Positions 43,891-53,471 of a stretch of 64,000 nucleotides of DNA are shown piece after piece. Position 1 is the first letter of the stretch. Each line of letters begins with the position of its first letter. Origin of the DNA: Paenibacillus jilunlii (GTDB lineage: Bacteria; Bacillota; Bacilli; Paenibacillales; Paenibacillaceae); NCBI RefSeq assembly GCF_900102965.1, contig NZ_FNGM01000010.1:186001-250000 (forward strand), in the 5' to 3' direction. Below the pieces are notes generated by a model. That model saw only the letters and a program-made list of their open reading frames with translations, was not told the origin of the DNA and did not search any database. A program made the position numbers and the translations under genes.

Positions 43891-44871
43891 ATGGCAAAAG
43901 ATCAAAGCGGCGGCTCCGGAACGGTAGTGCTGTCTGTCGAGGGCGTGCGCAAAAAGATAGGCCGTAAATGGATTATTGACGATGTAACTTTTGATGTGCG
44001 GGAAGGCGAAGTTTTTGGGTTTCTCGGCCCGAATGGAGCCGGAAAAACAACGACAATCCGCATGCTTGTGGATTTGATCCGTCCGAGTGAGGGGAAAATT
44101 ACCGTATGCGGCTATAATGTGAACCGGCAGCCTGAAAAAGCGCTGCAATATGTCGGCTCCATTGTGGAGAACCCGGAGGTATACACTTACCTTACCGGGT
44201 GGGAGAACCTGCAGCATTTTGCCCGGATGCAGCCGGGAGTGGACAAGGCCCGCATTGACGAGGTCGTGGACATTGTCCGGCTGGATCACCGTATTCACGA
44301 TAAGGTAAGCACGTATTCGCTCGGCATGCGCCAGCGTCTGGGCATTGCCCAAGCCCTGCTCGGACGGCCCCGGCTGCTTATTCTGGATGAACCGACCAAC
44401 GGGCTTGACCCCAAAGGAATCAAGGAACTGCGGGAATTCATCCGCCAGCTTGCTGCTGAAGGGCTTGCCGTTTTTGTCTCCAGCCATCTGCTGAGCGAAA
44501 TTCAGCTGCTGTGTGACCGGGTGGCAATCATCAGCAAAGGACGGGTACTGGCTGTAGGCGGAGTAGAGGATCTGGTCGCCCGCAATTCTCCTTATGTACT
44601 CTGGGAACTGGAACCGCTAAGCAGAGCAAAAAAGATCCTGGGCAGCCGCCCGGATATTTCACTGATGGAGCTGGATGAGGTGACGCTGGACGATTCCATT
44701 ATTGCCGGAATGGGGGCGAATTCACTGGTTACGGTGATGGAGGAGGACTTGATCCCAGAAATTGTAGCTGTACTGGTTACAGCTGAAGTGGAAGTAAGAG
44801 CCGTGCATAAAATCAATCCCACACTGGAACAGCTATTCTTGAAGCTAACGGAAGGTGAAACTATTGACTAG
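43891..44871 (+). CDS. ABC transporter ATPase (ABC-2 exporter)
   Basis: 326 residues. Walker A GPNGAGKTTT (about 47-56), signature YSLGMRQRLGIAQAL, Walker B LLILDEPTNGLDP and the switch histidine in VSSHLLSE are all present. It belongs to the CcmA/NatA-like group that pairs with ABC-2 permeases. ATG 43891 is chosen over GTG 43882, which lies too close to the AGGGGG ribosome site. Its 3' end overlaps the permease gene. The substrate is unknown. Confidence 0.92.
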   Translation: MAKDQSGGSGTVVLSVEGVRKKIGRKWIIDDVTFDVREGEVFGFLGPNGAGKTTTIRMLVDLIRPSEGKITVCGYNVNRQPEKALQYVGSIVENPEVYTYLTGWENLQHFARMQPGVDKARIDEVVDIVRLDHRIHDKVSTYSLGMRQRLGIAQALLGRPRLLILDEPTNGLDPKGIKELREFIRQLAAEGLAVFVSSHLLSEIQLLCDRVAIISKGRVLAVGGVEDLVARNSPYVLWELEPLSRAKKILGSRPDISLMELDEVTLDDSIIAGMGANSLVTVMEEDLIPEIVAVLVTAEVEVRAVHKINPTLEQLFLKLTEGETID

Positions 44872-45853
44872 CCTGATACCGCTCATCCGCAATGAGTGCC
44901 TGAAGATTATAAAAAAGAAGCGATTCTACATCATTTTGCTCATTCTGGTTGTTCTCGTACCTATGTTCACCTATGCACAGATGCGGATTGCCGACCGCAA
45001 CAAGGATAAGTTCAATTCGGACTGGAGGCTGGAGATCCAGCAGCAGATTACGGACAACCAGAATTCGCTGGGCAGCGACCGGATTCCTGAGGAATGGAAG
45101 TCATACCGCAAAATATTTGTCCAGCAGCTGCAGTACTATCTGGATCATGATGTGAACCCCAATGAGCCCAGCGGGGTAACCTTCACCCGGGAGTTTCTGG
45201 ACAATTCGGTATCCTTGTTCATTCCGCTGCTGATTATGGCTGTAGCCTCTGATCTGGTCTCTGGCGAGCGGACGACCGGGACCATCAAAATGCTATTGAC
45301 CCGCCCGGTAAAACGCTGGAAGGTGCTGTTCAGCAAAATGGCGGCGCTATTGATGTTTGTCTCGCTCATTGTGCTCGCGGCCTTTGTGATCAGCTACCTT
45401 ATTTCGGGTCTTGCTTTTGGCTATAAGGGATTTAACGTGCCTGTATTTACCGGTTTTCAGCTGAACGGGGACACGGTGGACATGTCTGCCGTGCATGCGG
45501 TACCGCAGTGGAAATATCTGCTGATGCAAGGCGGCTTGATTTGGTTCGTGAGCGTAGTGGTTGCACTCCTGGCCTTTATGGTGTCCGTGCTTGTCCGCAG
45601 CACAGCCGCAAGCATTGTGGTCATGATGGCGGCGTTGATTGCCGGCACCATTCTGACCAATATGGCTTCTGCGTGGACGACGGCCAAATATTTATTTATG
45701 GTCAACCTGGGTCTGACCGGGTATTTGTCCGGATCGCCCGCCCCCATTGAGGGGATGACACTGTCTTTTTCCATGGGTGTACTGGCCGTTTGGGGGATTC
45801 TTTCGGTGATCATTTCATTCGCCGTCTTTACGAAACGGGATATTTTGAATTAG
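44864..45853 (+). CDS. ABC-2 family permease
   Basis: About 329 residues with six membrane segments and an extracytoplasmic region of about 90 residues after the first (Gln- and Asp-rich). VSGERTTGTIKMLLTRPVKR is the typical ABC-2 motif. The TTG at 44864 with GGAAGGTG 7 nt upstream is the likely start; GTG 44855 is possible. It overlaps the ATPase gene by 8 nt, so the two proteins form one exporter. Confidence 0.88.
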   Translation: MTSLIPLIRNECLKIIKKKRFYIILLILVVLVPMFTYAQMRIADRNKDKFNSDWRLEIQQQITDNQNSLGSDRIPEEWKSYRKIFVQQLQYYLDHDVNPNEPSGVTFTREFLDNSVSLFIPLLIMAVASDLVSGERTTGTIKMLLTRPVKRWKVLFSKMAALLMFVSLIVLAAFVISYLISGLAFGYKGFNVPVFTGFQLNGDTVDMSAVHAVPQWKYLLMQGGLIWFVSVVVALLAFMVSVLVRSTAASIVVMMAALIAGTILTNMASAWTTAKYLFMVNLGLTGYLSGSPAPIEGMTLSFSMGVLAVWGILSVIISFAVFTKRDILN

Positions 45854-45918
45854 AATGTACAAAGTGAACCAAAACGTTTGTTTGCATTTCGCAGATAGAG
45901 AAAGAAGGAGGAGCATGA

Positions 45919-47901
45919 ATGCTCGAACAGATCGATATGTTTGCAAAAGTCTCCAAGAACGGCGGCACTGCCGGGACTGGATACGATGCTGACGACATTC
46001 AGGTGCTCGAAGGTCTGGTTGCAGTACGCAAACGGCCCGGCATGTATATCGGCAGTACGAGTTCTTCGGGACTGCACCATCTGGTATGGGAAATCGTAGA
46101 TAACGCCGTAGATGAGCATTTGGCTAAATTTTGCTCGAAGATTGATATTACACTCCGCAAGGATGGCTCAGTGACCGTGCTCGACAACGGACGCGGAATT
46201 CCAACCGGAATGCACAAGACCGGAGTGCCTACACCGCAGGTGGTATTTACGATTCTCCACGCAGGCGGCAAATTCGGAGGCTCCGGCTACAAGAAATCAG
46301 GCGGTCTGCACGGCGTAGGGGCTTCGGTCACGAACGCCTTGTCCGAGTGGCTGGAAGTTGAAATATACCGGGACGGTAAAATCCACCGGCAGCGCTTTGA
46401 ATATTGGGTAGACAAAAGCGGCAAGGAGCATGTCGGTGAGCCCGTAACGGGACTTGAAATTCTGGGGAATACGAACAAGACCGGATCGAAGATTACGTTC
46501 AAGCCGGATATTCGTGTCTTTCCAAACGGCATTGCCCTGAATTATGATACACTGGCAGAACGGGTGCAGGAAATTGCATTTCTGAACTCCGGGCTGCGCA
46601 TTATTCTAACGGATGAACGCAGCGGCCGCCAGGATGAATACTATTACGAAGGCGGGGCCAGCCAGTTCGTGCAGTTCCTTAATGAGGGCAAGGACGTGCT
46701 GCATGATGTGGTACATTTCAGCTCAGAGAAGGATGATATTGAAGTTGAGGTTGCCCTGCAGTACAATGCCGGATATACAGAAACGCTGGCCTCCTTCGTG
46801 AACTCGATTCCGACCCGCAGCGGCGGCACACATGAGACGGGCTTCAAGACTGCCTATACCCGTGTGCTGAATGAATATGCCCGCCGGACCCAACTGCTCA
46901 AGGAGAAGGACAAGAATCTGGAGGGCAATGATCTTCGCGAAGGCATGATGGCGGTAATCAGCGTCAAGATGGCCGAAGTGGAATTCGTCGGACAGACCAA
47001 GGATCAGCTGGGCAGCGCCTCTGCGCGCAGTGCCGTGGATTATATCGTATCCGAGAATATGGCCCGTTTCCTGGAAGAAAATCCGCAGGTGGCACAGAGC
47101 CTGCTTAAGAAGTCGATTCAGGCCTCTAAGGCCCGTGAAGCGGCGCGCAAGGCCCGCGATGAAATCCGCAGCGGCAAAAAACGCAGTGAAAGCTCGAACC
47201 TTGGCGGCAAGCTGTCGCCTGCACAGTCCAAGGATGTGACACGCACAGAGCTCTTCATTGTCGAAGGCGATTCTGCCGGAGGCTCAGCCAAGCAGGGCCG
47301 GGATTCCAAGATTCAGGCTATCCTGCCGCTGAAGGGCAAGCCGATGAATTCGGAGAAGGCCAAGCTGCTGGATGTGCTTAAGAACGACGAATTCAAGGCG
47401 ATTATTGCCACCATTGGTGCGGGGATCGGACCGGATTTTGCCGTAGAAGACAGCAATTATTCCAAGATCATCATCATGACCGATGCCGATACGGACGGTG
47501 CACATATCCAGGTGCTGCTGCTGACCTTTTTCTACCGTTATATGAAGCCGCTGATCGATGCCGGCAAGGTCTACATCGCCCAGCCTCCGCTCTATAAGCT
47601 GACGCGCAAATCGGGCAAGCTGGAGACGGTCCGCTACGCCTGGAGCGATGAGGAGCTGGCGAACTACCTGAAGGAATTCGGGAAGAATTTTGAGCTGCAG
47701 CGTTACAAGGGACTGGGTGAAATGAATCCGGAACAGCTATGGGAGACTACGATGAATCCGGAATCGCGCAATCTGCTGCAGGTGCAGATCGAGGACGCTG
47801 CCAAGGCCGAACGCCGTGTATCCACGCTGATGGGCGACAAGGTTGACCCGCGCAAACGCTGGATTGTCGAGAATGTTGACTTTACGGAGATTGAGGAGTA
47901 A
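45919..47901 (+). CDS. parE: DNA topoisomerase IV subunit B
   Basis: 660 residues, GyrB/ParE family. The GHKL ATPase domain is at about 25-230 (RPGMYIGS, EIVDNAVDE, GRGIPTGMH, GGLHGVGASVTNALS), the transducer follows, and the Toprim domain carries VEGDSAGGSAKQGRD and MTDADTDGAHI. Pairing with parC directly downstream marks it as topoisomerase IV, which separates daughter chromosomes. AAGGAGGAGC precedes the ATG. Confidence 0.96.
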   Translation: MLEQIDMFAKVSKNGGTAGTGYDADDIQVLEGLVAVRKRPGMYIGSTSSSGLHHLVWEIVDNAVDEHLAKFCSKIDITLRKDGSVTVLDNGRGIPTGMHKTGVPTPQVVFTILHAGGKFGGSGYKKSGGLHGVGASVTNALSEWLEVEIYRDGKIHRQRFEYWVDKSGKEHVGEPVTGLEILGNTNKTGSKITFKPDIRVFPNGIALNYDTLAERVQEIAFLNSGLRIILTDERSGRQDEYYYEGGASQFVQFLNEGKDVLHDVVHFSSEKDDIEVEVALQYNAGYTETLASFVNSIPTRSGGTHETGFKTAYTRVLNEYARRTQLLKEKDKNLEGNDLREGMMAVISVKMAEVEFVGQTKDQLGSASARSAVDYIVSENMARFLEENPQVAQSLLKKSIQASKAREAARKARDEIRSGKKRSESSNLGGKLSPAQSKDVTRTELFIVEGDSAGGSAKQGRDSKIQAILPLKGKPMNSEKAKLLDVLKNDEFKAIIATIGAGIGPDFAVEDSNYSKIIIMTDADTDGAHIQVLLLTFFYRYMKPLIDAGKVYIAQPPLYKLTRKSGKLETVRYAWSDEELANYLKEFGKNFELQRYKGLGEMNPEQLWETTMNPESRNLLQVQIEDAAKAERRVSTLMGDKVDPRKRWIVENVDFTEIEE

Positions 47902-47945
47902 TAAGCTTAGGCGGATCGGATACGGAGTGACTTCCGTGATTCACC

Positions 47946-47971
47946 CTTGCCGCTGGTTCAGCGGCAGGATT
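47946..47971 (+). terminator. Hairpin after parE
   Basis: A 7-bp stem GCCGCTG / CAGCGGC with a GTT loop is followed by a weak T-rich stretch. It may only partly stop transcription into parC. Confidence 0.5.
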
Positions 47972-48145
47972 TCTTGAATTACTTCGCCTATAGCGCAAGC
48001 ATAGGTTGTAAAAAGCGGCAAGTGACGATTACTTCTGCTGTTTTTAATTTTTTGGTGATCCTTCTATGCGAAGCAAGAGGATTATTCTCTGGATTTGCCT
48101 TCAGGCCCTGCAGAATAAAGCGAAGCTTATTGGGTGGAAAGTAAC

Positions 48146-48272
48146 GGAGGGGAAGTTTGGAACTGGAGGAGCGGAAGCGTCCGCCTTTGTCTGCGGATTT
48201 CCACCGTGAACAGCGGTATAAATCAAGAAATCTGCAGACAACAGCGGCCGGAAGTCCAAACATTCCCCGCAG
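48146..48272 (+). repeat. Structured dispersed repeat, copy B
   Basis: About 127 nt from GGAGGGGAAGTTTGG through GGAGCGGAAGCGTCCGCC to CAACAGCGGCCGGAAG and CCCCGCAG. The central hairpin has arms TGTCTGCGGATTT (48188-48200) and AAATCTGCAGACA (48228-48240) with an inner ACCG/CGGT. It matches copy A on the opposite strand at 38359-38509. The parE-parC gap of 512 nt holds this element and no gene. Confidence 0.85.
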
Positions 48273-48413
48273 TTACGGCTAAACACCAATCAGCACAATA
48301 TTGTTCTTATGATCCAAAGGCAATCTATCTGAGTATAATAATCCGGCAGCGTAGCGGCCAAGTATCACCAATATTTAAAAACGTGGACAGATTGAGGAAC
48401 AGAAGGTGAGCGA

Positions 48414-50855
48414 ATGAGCAGTTTATCAGAACAGTTTTTGCCGGCTTTTCTGGAAGAGGTCGTCGGTGACCGCTTTGGCCGGTATTCCAAATATATTATT
48501 CAGGACCGGGCGATTCCGGATGTCCGCGACGGGCTGAAGCCCGTGCAGCGCCGGATTCTGTATGCGATGTACGATTCGGGCAACACCCCGGACAAGCCAT
48601 ACCGCAAATCTGCCAAGACGGTTGGGGATGTGATGGGGAACTATCATCCGCATGGAGACTCTTCCATCTACGAAGGCATGGTGCGGATGGCACAACCCTG
48701 GAAGATGGGCCACGTGCTTATAGACGGCCACGGGAACTGGGGTTCCATGGATGATGACCCGGCAGCAGCGATGCGTTACACGGAAGCGCGGCTGTCCCCG
48801 ATCGCGATGGAGATGATGCGTGATATCGAGAAGCGCACCGTACTGTTCAAGGATAACTTTGACAATACGGCCAAAGAGCCGGTGGTGGTTCCTTCACGGT
48901 ACCCGAATCTGCTGGTCAACGGGACCAGCGGTATTTCTGCCGGGTTCGCGACGGAAATTCCTCCGCATAATCTGCGTGAGGTTATTGACGCATGTATTGC
49001 CGTCATGCAGAAGCCGGATATTGCGCTGGAGGACATCATGACCTTTATCAAAGGTCCGGATTTTCCGACAGGCGGAACTATTATGGGCGGCGAGGGCATC
49101 ATGGATGCTTACCGCACCGGCAAAGGGCGCATCTACTTGCGCTCCAAAACGGAAATCGAAAATCTCCGCGGCGGGAAGCAGCAGATTGTGATTACCGAGG
49201 TGCCGTTTCAGATCGTCAAATCCCGGCTGGTCACCTCCATGGAAAATATCCGACTGGAGAAAAAGATCGAAGGTATCGCTGAAGTCCGCGACGAGAGCGG
49301 ACGTGATGGCCTGCGGATCGTAGTCGAGCTTAAGAAAGAGGCGGATGCCCAGGGCATCCTGGCTTACCTGCTCAAAAAAACCGACCTGCAGGTTACTTAT
49401 AATTTCAACATGGTGGCAATCGTCAACAAGTCTCCGCAGCAGCTTGGCCTTAAGGCCATCCTCGAGGCTTACATAGCCCACCAACGCGAGGTGGTAACCC
49501 ACCGCACCCGGTTCGATCTGGAAAAAGCGGAGGACCGCGCCCATGTCCTGGAAGGGCTGGTCAAAGCGCTGAACATTCTGGATGAGGTCATCGCCGCCAT
49601 CAAAGCTTCGAAGAACCGCCAGGATGCCCAGAATAATCTGGTCTGGATGTTCGGCTTCAGTGAACGCCAGGCGGATTCGATCCTCACCTTGCAGCTGTAC
49701 AGATTAACCAATCTGGAGATCCATTCGCTCCAGAAGGAGCTGGACGAAATGAATGCCCGCATAGCCGTGCTGCAGGGAATTCTGGACAGCGACAAGAAAT
49801 TGATCGCCGTGATCAGGAAAGAGCTGATTGAAATCCGGGACAAGTACGGTATCGACCGCCGCTCGCTCATCCAGGGCGAAGTGGAGGAGCTTAAAGTCAG
49901 CCTCGAAGTGCTTGTCAACGCCGAGGATGTTCTCGTAGCTCTTTCAGCGGACGGATACATCAAACGGACCGGCATGCTGTCCTTTACCCGGTCAGGCGGT
50001 GAACGCCATGCCTCGGGTGTGAAGGAAGGCGACCATATCATCAGGCTGATGGACCTGAATACCCGGGACAGCCTGCTGGTGTTCACCCGCAAAGGCCAAT
50101 ATTTCCTGCTTCCGGTCCATCAGATACCGGAATTTAAATGGAAAGAGCCGGGTACGGCGATCGTCAACGTGATTGGCCTCGCCAAGGGGGACGGGATTGC
50201 CAGTATTCTGCCGGTGGGCAATATGGATGATCCTGGAGCCAGCCTGGTCTTTGTCACGCGCAAGGGTCAGGTGAAGCGTACAGAGCTCAAGGAATACTCT
50301 ACCAGCCGCTCAGGGGCCGTTGCAGCCTGCAAGGTGGCTGAGGGGGATGAGGTCATTACAGTGGCGCTGAGCAGCGGTGACAAGGAGATTGTGCTGGTGA
50401 CCCGTGAAGGCATGAGCATCCGTTTCCGTGAGAATGAAGTGAACCCTATGGGCCGTGTTGCCAGCGGGGTGAGAGGAATACAATTGCGTGAAGGAGACGA
50501 GGTGGTCTCCTGCTTCTGGGTCAATGAAGATGAAGGCGAAATTCTGGCTGTAACTGAAATTGGCTATGCCAAACGCACACTCCTTCTGGACTATCCTGCA
50601 CAGAGCCGGGGCGGCAAAGGTATGCCAACCTTCGAATTCAAGGAAGGCAAACGTGTACGTCCGAACGGCAGCAGAATTTCCGGTGCCTTCTATTGCCGGG
50701 AGCCGCTGGAACTGGTGGCCATTACCCGCGAAGGGGCAACGCAGACCTTCTCCTCGGAATCAGCGCCGCTCGGCGAACGCCGTTCGATAGGCAAGCAGCT
50801 GGTGGCCGTAGAGAAAAAGGACGAGATTGTCAGCCTGTTCCCTGCGATCAAATAA
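48414..50855 (+). CDS. parC: DNA topoisomerase IV subunit A
   Basis: 813 residues, GyrA/ParC family. The N-terminal breakage-reunion domain has the catalytic Tyr122 in AMRYTEARL and the quinolone-pocket segment HPHGDSSIYEGMVRMAQ. The coiled-coil gate lies at about 360-490, and the C-terminal beta-pinwheel (about 500-810) has repeats such as VFTRKGQYF, VTRKGQVKRT and VTREGMSIRF. AAGGTGAG precedes the ATG. It forms topoisomerase IV with ParE. The upstream gap carries a dispersed repeat. Confidence 0.96.
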   Translation: MSSLSEQFLPAFLEEVVGDRFGRYSKYIIQDRAIPDVRDGLKPVQRRILYAMYDSGNTPDKPYRKSAKTVGDVMGNYHPHGDSSIYEGMVRMAQPWKMGHVLIDGHGNWGSMDDDPAAAMRYTEARLSPIAMEMMRDIEKRTVLFKDNFDNTAKEPVVVPSRYPNLLVNGTSGISAGFATEIPPHNLREVIDACIAVMQKPDIALEDIMTFIKGPDFPTGGTIMGGEGIMDAYRTGKGRIYLRSKTEIENLRGGKQQIVITEVPFQIVKSRLVTSMENIRLEKKIEGIAEVRDESGRDGLRIVVELKKEADAQGILAYLLKKTDLQVTYNFNMVAIVNKSPQQLGLKAILEAYIAHQREVVTHRTRFDLEKAEDRAHVLEGLVKALNILDEVIAAIKASKNRQDAQNNLVWMFGFSERQADSILTLQLYRLTNLEIHSLQKELDEMNARIAVLQGILDSDKKLIAVIRKELIEIRDKYGIDRRSLIQGEVEELKVSLEVLVNAEDVLVALSADGYIKRTGMLSFTRSGGERHASGVKEGDHIIRLMDLNTRDSLLVFTRKGQYFLLPVHQIPEFKWKEPGTAIVNVIGLAKGDGIASILPVGNMDDPGASLVFVTRKGQVKRTELKEYSTSRSGAVAACKVAEGDEVITVALSSGDKEIVLVTREGMSIRFRENEVNPMGRVASGVRGIQLREGDEVVSCFWVNEDEGEILAVTEIGYAKRTLLLDYPAQSRGGKGMPTFEFKEGKRVRPNGSRISGAFYCREPLELVAITREGATQTFSSESAPLGERRSIGKQLVAVEKKDEIVSLFPAIK

Positions 50856-50892
50856 CCTGTGATTCGTAATTCCAGCAATGGCTGAAGAAATG

Positions 50893-50937
50893 AACGGTGT
50901 CCGGCACCTCCTTGCGGAGAAGACGGACACCGTTTTA
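50893..50937 (+). terminator. Terminator after parC
   Basis: An 11-bp stem AACGGTGTCCG / CGGACACCGTT is followed by TTTT. Confidence 0.88.
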
Positions 50938-51104
50938 AGATATGCCTGCAGTACCAGAATCATAGTTCGAAGGATTCATTTCTAGTTGGCAGCGGGCTAA
51001 TTATTTTTTTTCTTTTGCAGGAAATGGAAGTTTTCTCGCGAAAATGTAGTTATAGCGGCCCGACAAGATACCATCCTTATTGATCTAGAAAGGAAGGAAT
51101 AAGT

Positions 51105-51536
51105 GTGCACTCTACTGAATTCAGTAAGATCTGGCATAAATTATTGAAGGATTATAAGTTACATATGGACAGCAACCTTGCCCCTACACTTACAGATGCC
51201 CAACTCACCGTACTGGAATTACTGCAGGAACGTGACGCGATGAAGCCTTCCGATCTGGCTCCGCATCTGGCGACCAGCCCGGCGGCGGTAACGATGCTGC
51301 TGGACCGGATGGAGAAGCATGGTCTGATTGTCCGGGAGCGTGATGCAGCCGACCGGCGGATTGTATGGGTAAGTATTACAGAGACGGGCAAGCGGGAGAC
51401 TGAGCGCGGGCTTCAGATCCGCAGTGATTTTTTTGCAGAGGCTCTGGACCCGATTTCCTCCCATAACCAGCAGCTCCTGCTCTATCTGATGGGCAAAATG
51501 GTTGTCGCTCCAACACCCGAGGGCTCAACCCCCTAA
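51105..51536 (+). CDS. MarR-family regulator
   Basis: 143 residues with a central winged helix (about 30-110; LTVLELLQERDAMKPSDLAP, then MLLDRMEKHGLIVRERDAADRR, the wing). It starts on GTG with AAAGGAAGG upstream. No target gene overlaps or directly follows in the same direction. The ligand is unknown. Confidence 0.9.
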   Translation: MHSTEFSKIWHKLLKDYKLHMDSNLAPTLTDAQLTVLELLQERDAMKPSDLAPHLATSPAAVTMLLDRMEKHGLIVRERDAADRRIVWVSITETGKRETERGLQIRSDFFAEALDPISSHNQQLLLYLMGKMVVAPTPEGSTP

Positions 51537-51605
51537 GATAGGGTCAAGCACTACAAAAAAGTTGATAAATTGAAAGCTGCATGGCATTTGAACAGAACAG
51601 ACTAT

Positions 51606-51648
51606 ACACAAAAGCAGGCCTCCGTTAAAGGATGGCCTGCTTTTGTGT
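51606..51648. terminator. Bidirectional terminator overlapping the RluA-type gene end
   Basis: A 15-bp perfect stem ACACAAAAGCAGGCC / GGCCTGCTTTTGTGT encloses 13 nt. The right arm codes for the last residues of the minus-strand pseudouridine synthase and the stop codon sits in the loop. Confidence 0.85.
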
Positions 51649-52371
51649 ATGCTGTGACCACAGGCTCCATGGATGAGTCTGCGGGGGCAGAGAGATCAGT
51701 TCAATTTCCTCTTTGGTCACGGGATGCGGAAAGCCGACAACTGCCGACCACAGGGCAATCTGCTGGCCCGGCTTATTGACAGCGGCTCCGTATTTCTGGT
51801 CACCATACAGGGGGCACCGGATGCCGCTAAGCTGCACCCGGATCTGGTGGGAACGTCCGGTTAGCAGGTCAATCTTCAGCAGACTGTAACCTTCGGCGCT
51901 GCCGATCACTGTATAATCCAGAATGGCCTCCTTGCCGCCGGGTGTGCCTTTGCGGACAATCGTCACCGTGTTGGTCTTGGCATCCTTCAGGAGCGTGTGG
52001 ACCAGACGGCCCTGCGCGGCCGGAGGTTTGCCATGAACCACAGTCAAATATACTTTGTGGAAGCTATGGGAGCGGACGCTCTCGGACAGCCGGGAAGCGG
52101 CTTTGGAGGTCTTGGCAAAAATCATCGCCCCGCCAACCGGCCGGTCCAGCCGATGGACCAGACCCATATATACGTTGCCCGGTTTATTAAAGCGTTCCTT
52201 CACATCTTCCTTCAGCAGGCTGAGCAGATCGGGATCTCCTGTAGCATCCTCCTGCACCGGAATATTCACGGGCTTCACAATTCCGAGCAGATGGTTATCT
52301 TCGTACAGGATATCGAACCGGGAGCTTCCGCTGCCCGAATCCCCGGCTGCACCGGGCATCATTCCTGACAT
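51625..52371 (-). CDS. RluA-family pseudouridine synthase
   Basis: 248 residues, catalytic domain of the RluA/C/D family without an S4 RNA-binding domain. The catalytic aspartate lies in HRLDRPVGG; KVYLTVVHG, GRSHQIRVQ and the CPLYGDQKYG segment are typical. It converts uridine to pseudouridine in rRNA or tRNA; the site is unknown. The ATG at 52371 has GGAGG 8 nt upstream, inside the last codons of the methyltransferase gene, so the two are coupled. The last codons form half of a terminator hairpin. Confidence 0.92.
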   Translation of the reverse strand: MSGMMPGAAGDSGSGSSRFDILYEDNHLLGIVKPVNIPVQEDATGDPDLLSLLKEDVKERFNKPGNVYMGLVHRLDRPVGGAMIFAKTSKAASRLSESVRSHSFHKVYLTVVHGKPPAAQGRLVHTLLKDAKTNTVTIVRKGTPGGKEAILDYTVIGSAEGYSLLKIDLLTGRSHQIRVQLSGIRCPLYGDQKYGAAVNKPGQQIALWSAVVGFPHPVTKEEIELISLPPQTHPWSLWSQHTQKQAIL

Positions 52372-52374
52372 GGC

Positions 52375-53238
52375 TTACGCCTCCCAGCGGCCCAGAATTC
52401 CGCAAGGCAGATTCATCCCGGAGGCGGTAATCGGCAGGCCAATTTCACCGGAGGTCAGCTTGCCGCCATAACGCTTGCCCATCGTCATCGAGAGCATATT
52501 GCGGAGTACCGTTGGCGAAATGCCGGTGGTGTAGGAGTTGATTAGCAAGAACAGCGGCCGGTCGCTCATAATTTCCAGGCAGCTCTCCAGGAACGGATAC
52601 AGGCTCGCTTCCAATTTCCACATTTCACCGCCGGGTCCTCTGCCATAGGAAGGCGGGTCCATGATGATTGCATCGTACTTGCTGCCGCGGCGCTGCTCAC
52701 GCTGTACGAATTTGAAGACATCGTCGGTAATGAAGCGGACCGGACGTTCAGCCAGACCGGACAGCTGCACATTTTCCTTCGCCCATTGGACCATGCCTTT
52801 GGCGGCATCTACATGCACAACGGAAGCTCCTGCGCTGGCTGCCGCGACGGTAGCGCCGCCGGTGTAAGCAAAAAGATTGAGTACGGAAATCGGACGGCCC
52901 GCTTCAGCGATCTTGTCCATCATCCAGCGCCAGTTGGCCGCCTGCTCGGGGAATAGGCCGGTATGCTTGAAGTTGGTCGGGCGCAGATGGAACTTCAGCT
53001 TGCCATAGCTGATTTTCCAGTCGTCCGGAATGGTTTTCTTCATTTCCCATTGTCCGCCTCCGGCAGAGCTGCGGTGGTAGTGTCCATGGACATCGCGCCA
53101 TTTTGCCGTTTCATTGGCCAGCGGCCAGATGATTTGCGGGTCCGGACGGCGGAGAATAATGTCTCCCCAGCGTTCCAGCTTTTCTCCGCCTCCGGTATCG
53201 ATGACTTCGTAATCCTTCCAGTCACTTGCTATATACAT
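52375..53238 (-). CDS. SAM-dependent methyltransferase, RlmI-like
   Basis: 287-residue class I methyltransferase. The SAM site VLNLFAYTGGATVAAA (about 119-134) and the DPPSYGRG motif IV (about 194-201) resemble the RlmI/RlmK group of 23S rRNA methyltransferases, but the N-terminal PUA domain of RlmI is missing. AAGGATGG lies upstream of the ATG. Operon with a pseudouridine synthase supports an RNA substrate. Confidence 0.85.
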   Translation of the reverse strand: MYIASDWKDYEVIDTGGGEKLERWGDIILRRPDPQIIWPLANETAKWRDVHGHYHRSSAGGGQWEMKKTIPDDWKISYGKLKFHLRPTNFKHTGLFPEQAANWRWMMDKIAEAGRPISVLNLFAYTGGATVAAASAGASVVHVDAAKGMVQWAKENVQLSGLAERPVRFITDDVFKFVQREQRRGSKYDAIIMDPPSYGRGPGGEMWKLEASLYPFLESCLEIMSDRPLFLLINSYTTGISPTVLRNMLSMTMGKRYGGKLTSGEIGLPITASGMNLPCGILGRWEA

Positions 53239-53471
53239 CTTTTATCCATCCTTCAAAAAGTCATTTAGCCTTTATTGTACAACATTTAACCTTGCGGCTA
53301 CAAACAAAATGGTTGCAAAGCTGCGACTATTCTTATTTTGCCCCATAACCCCGGAGTGTATAATATTTCCACCCTAAACGGGGAAGCAAAGAGAGTTAGC
53401 CATTGTATTTCTGGCGCTTCCGGCAGTGATTGTGTATGATCGGATTATATCTGAAATGGAGGCGGAAGGTG

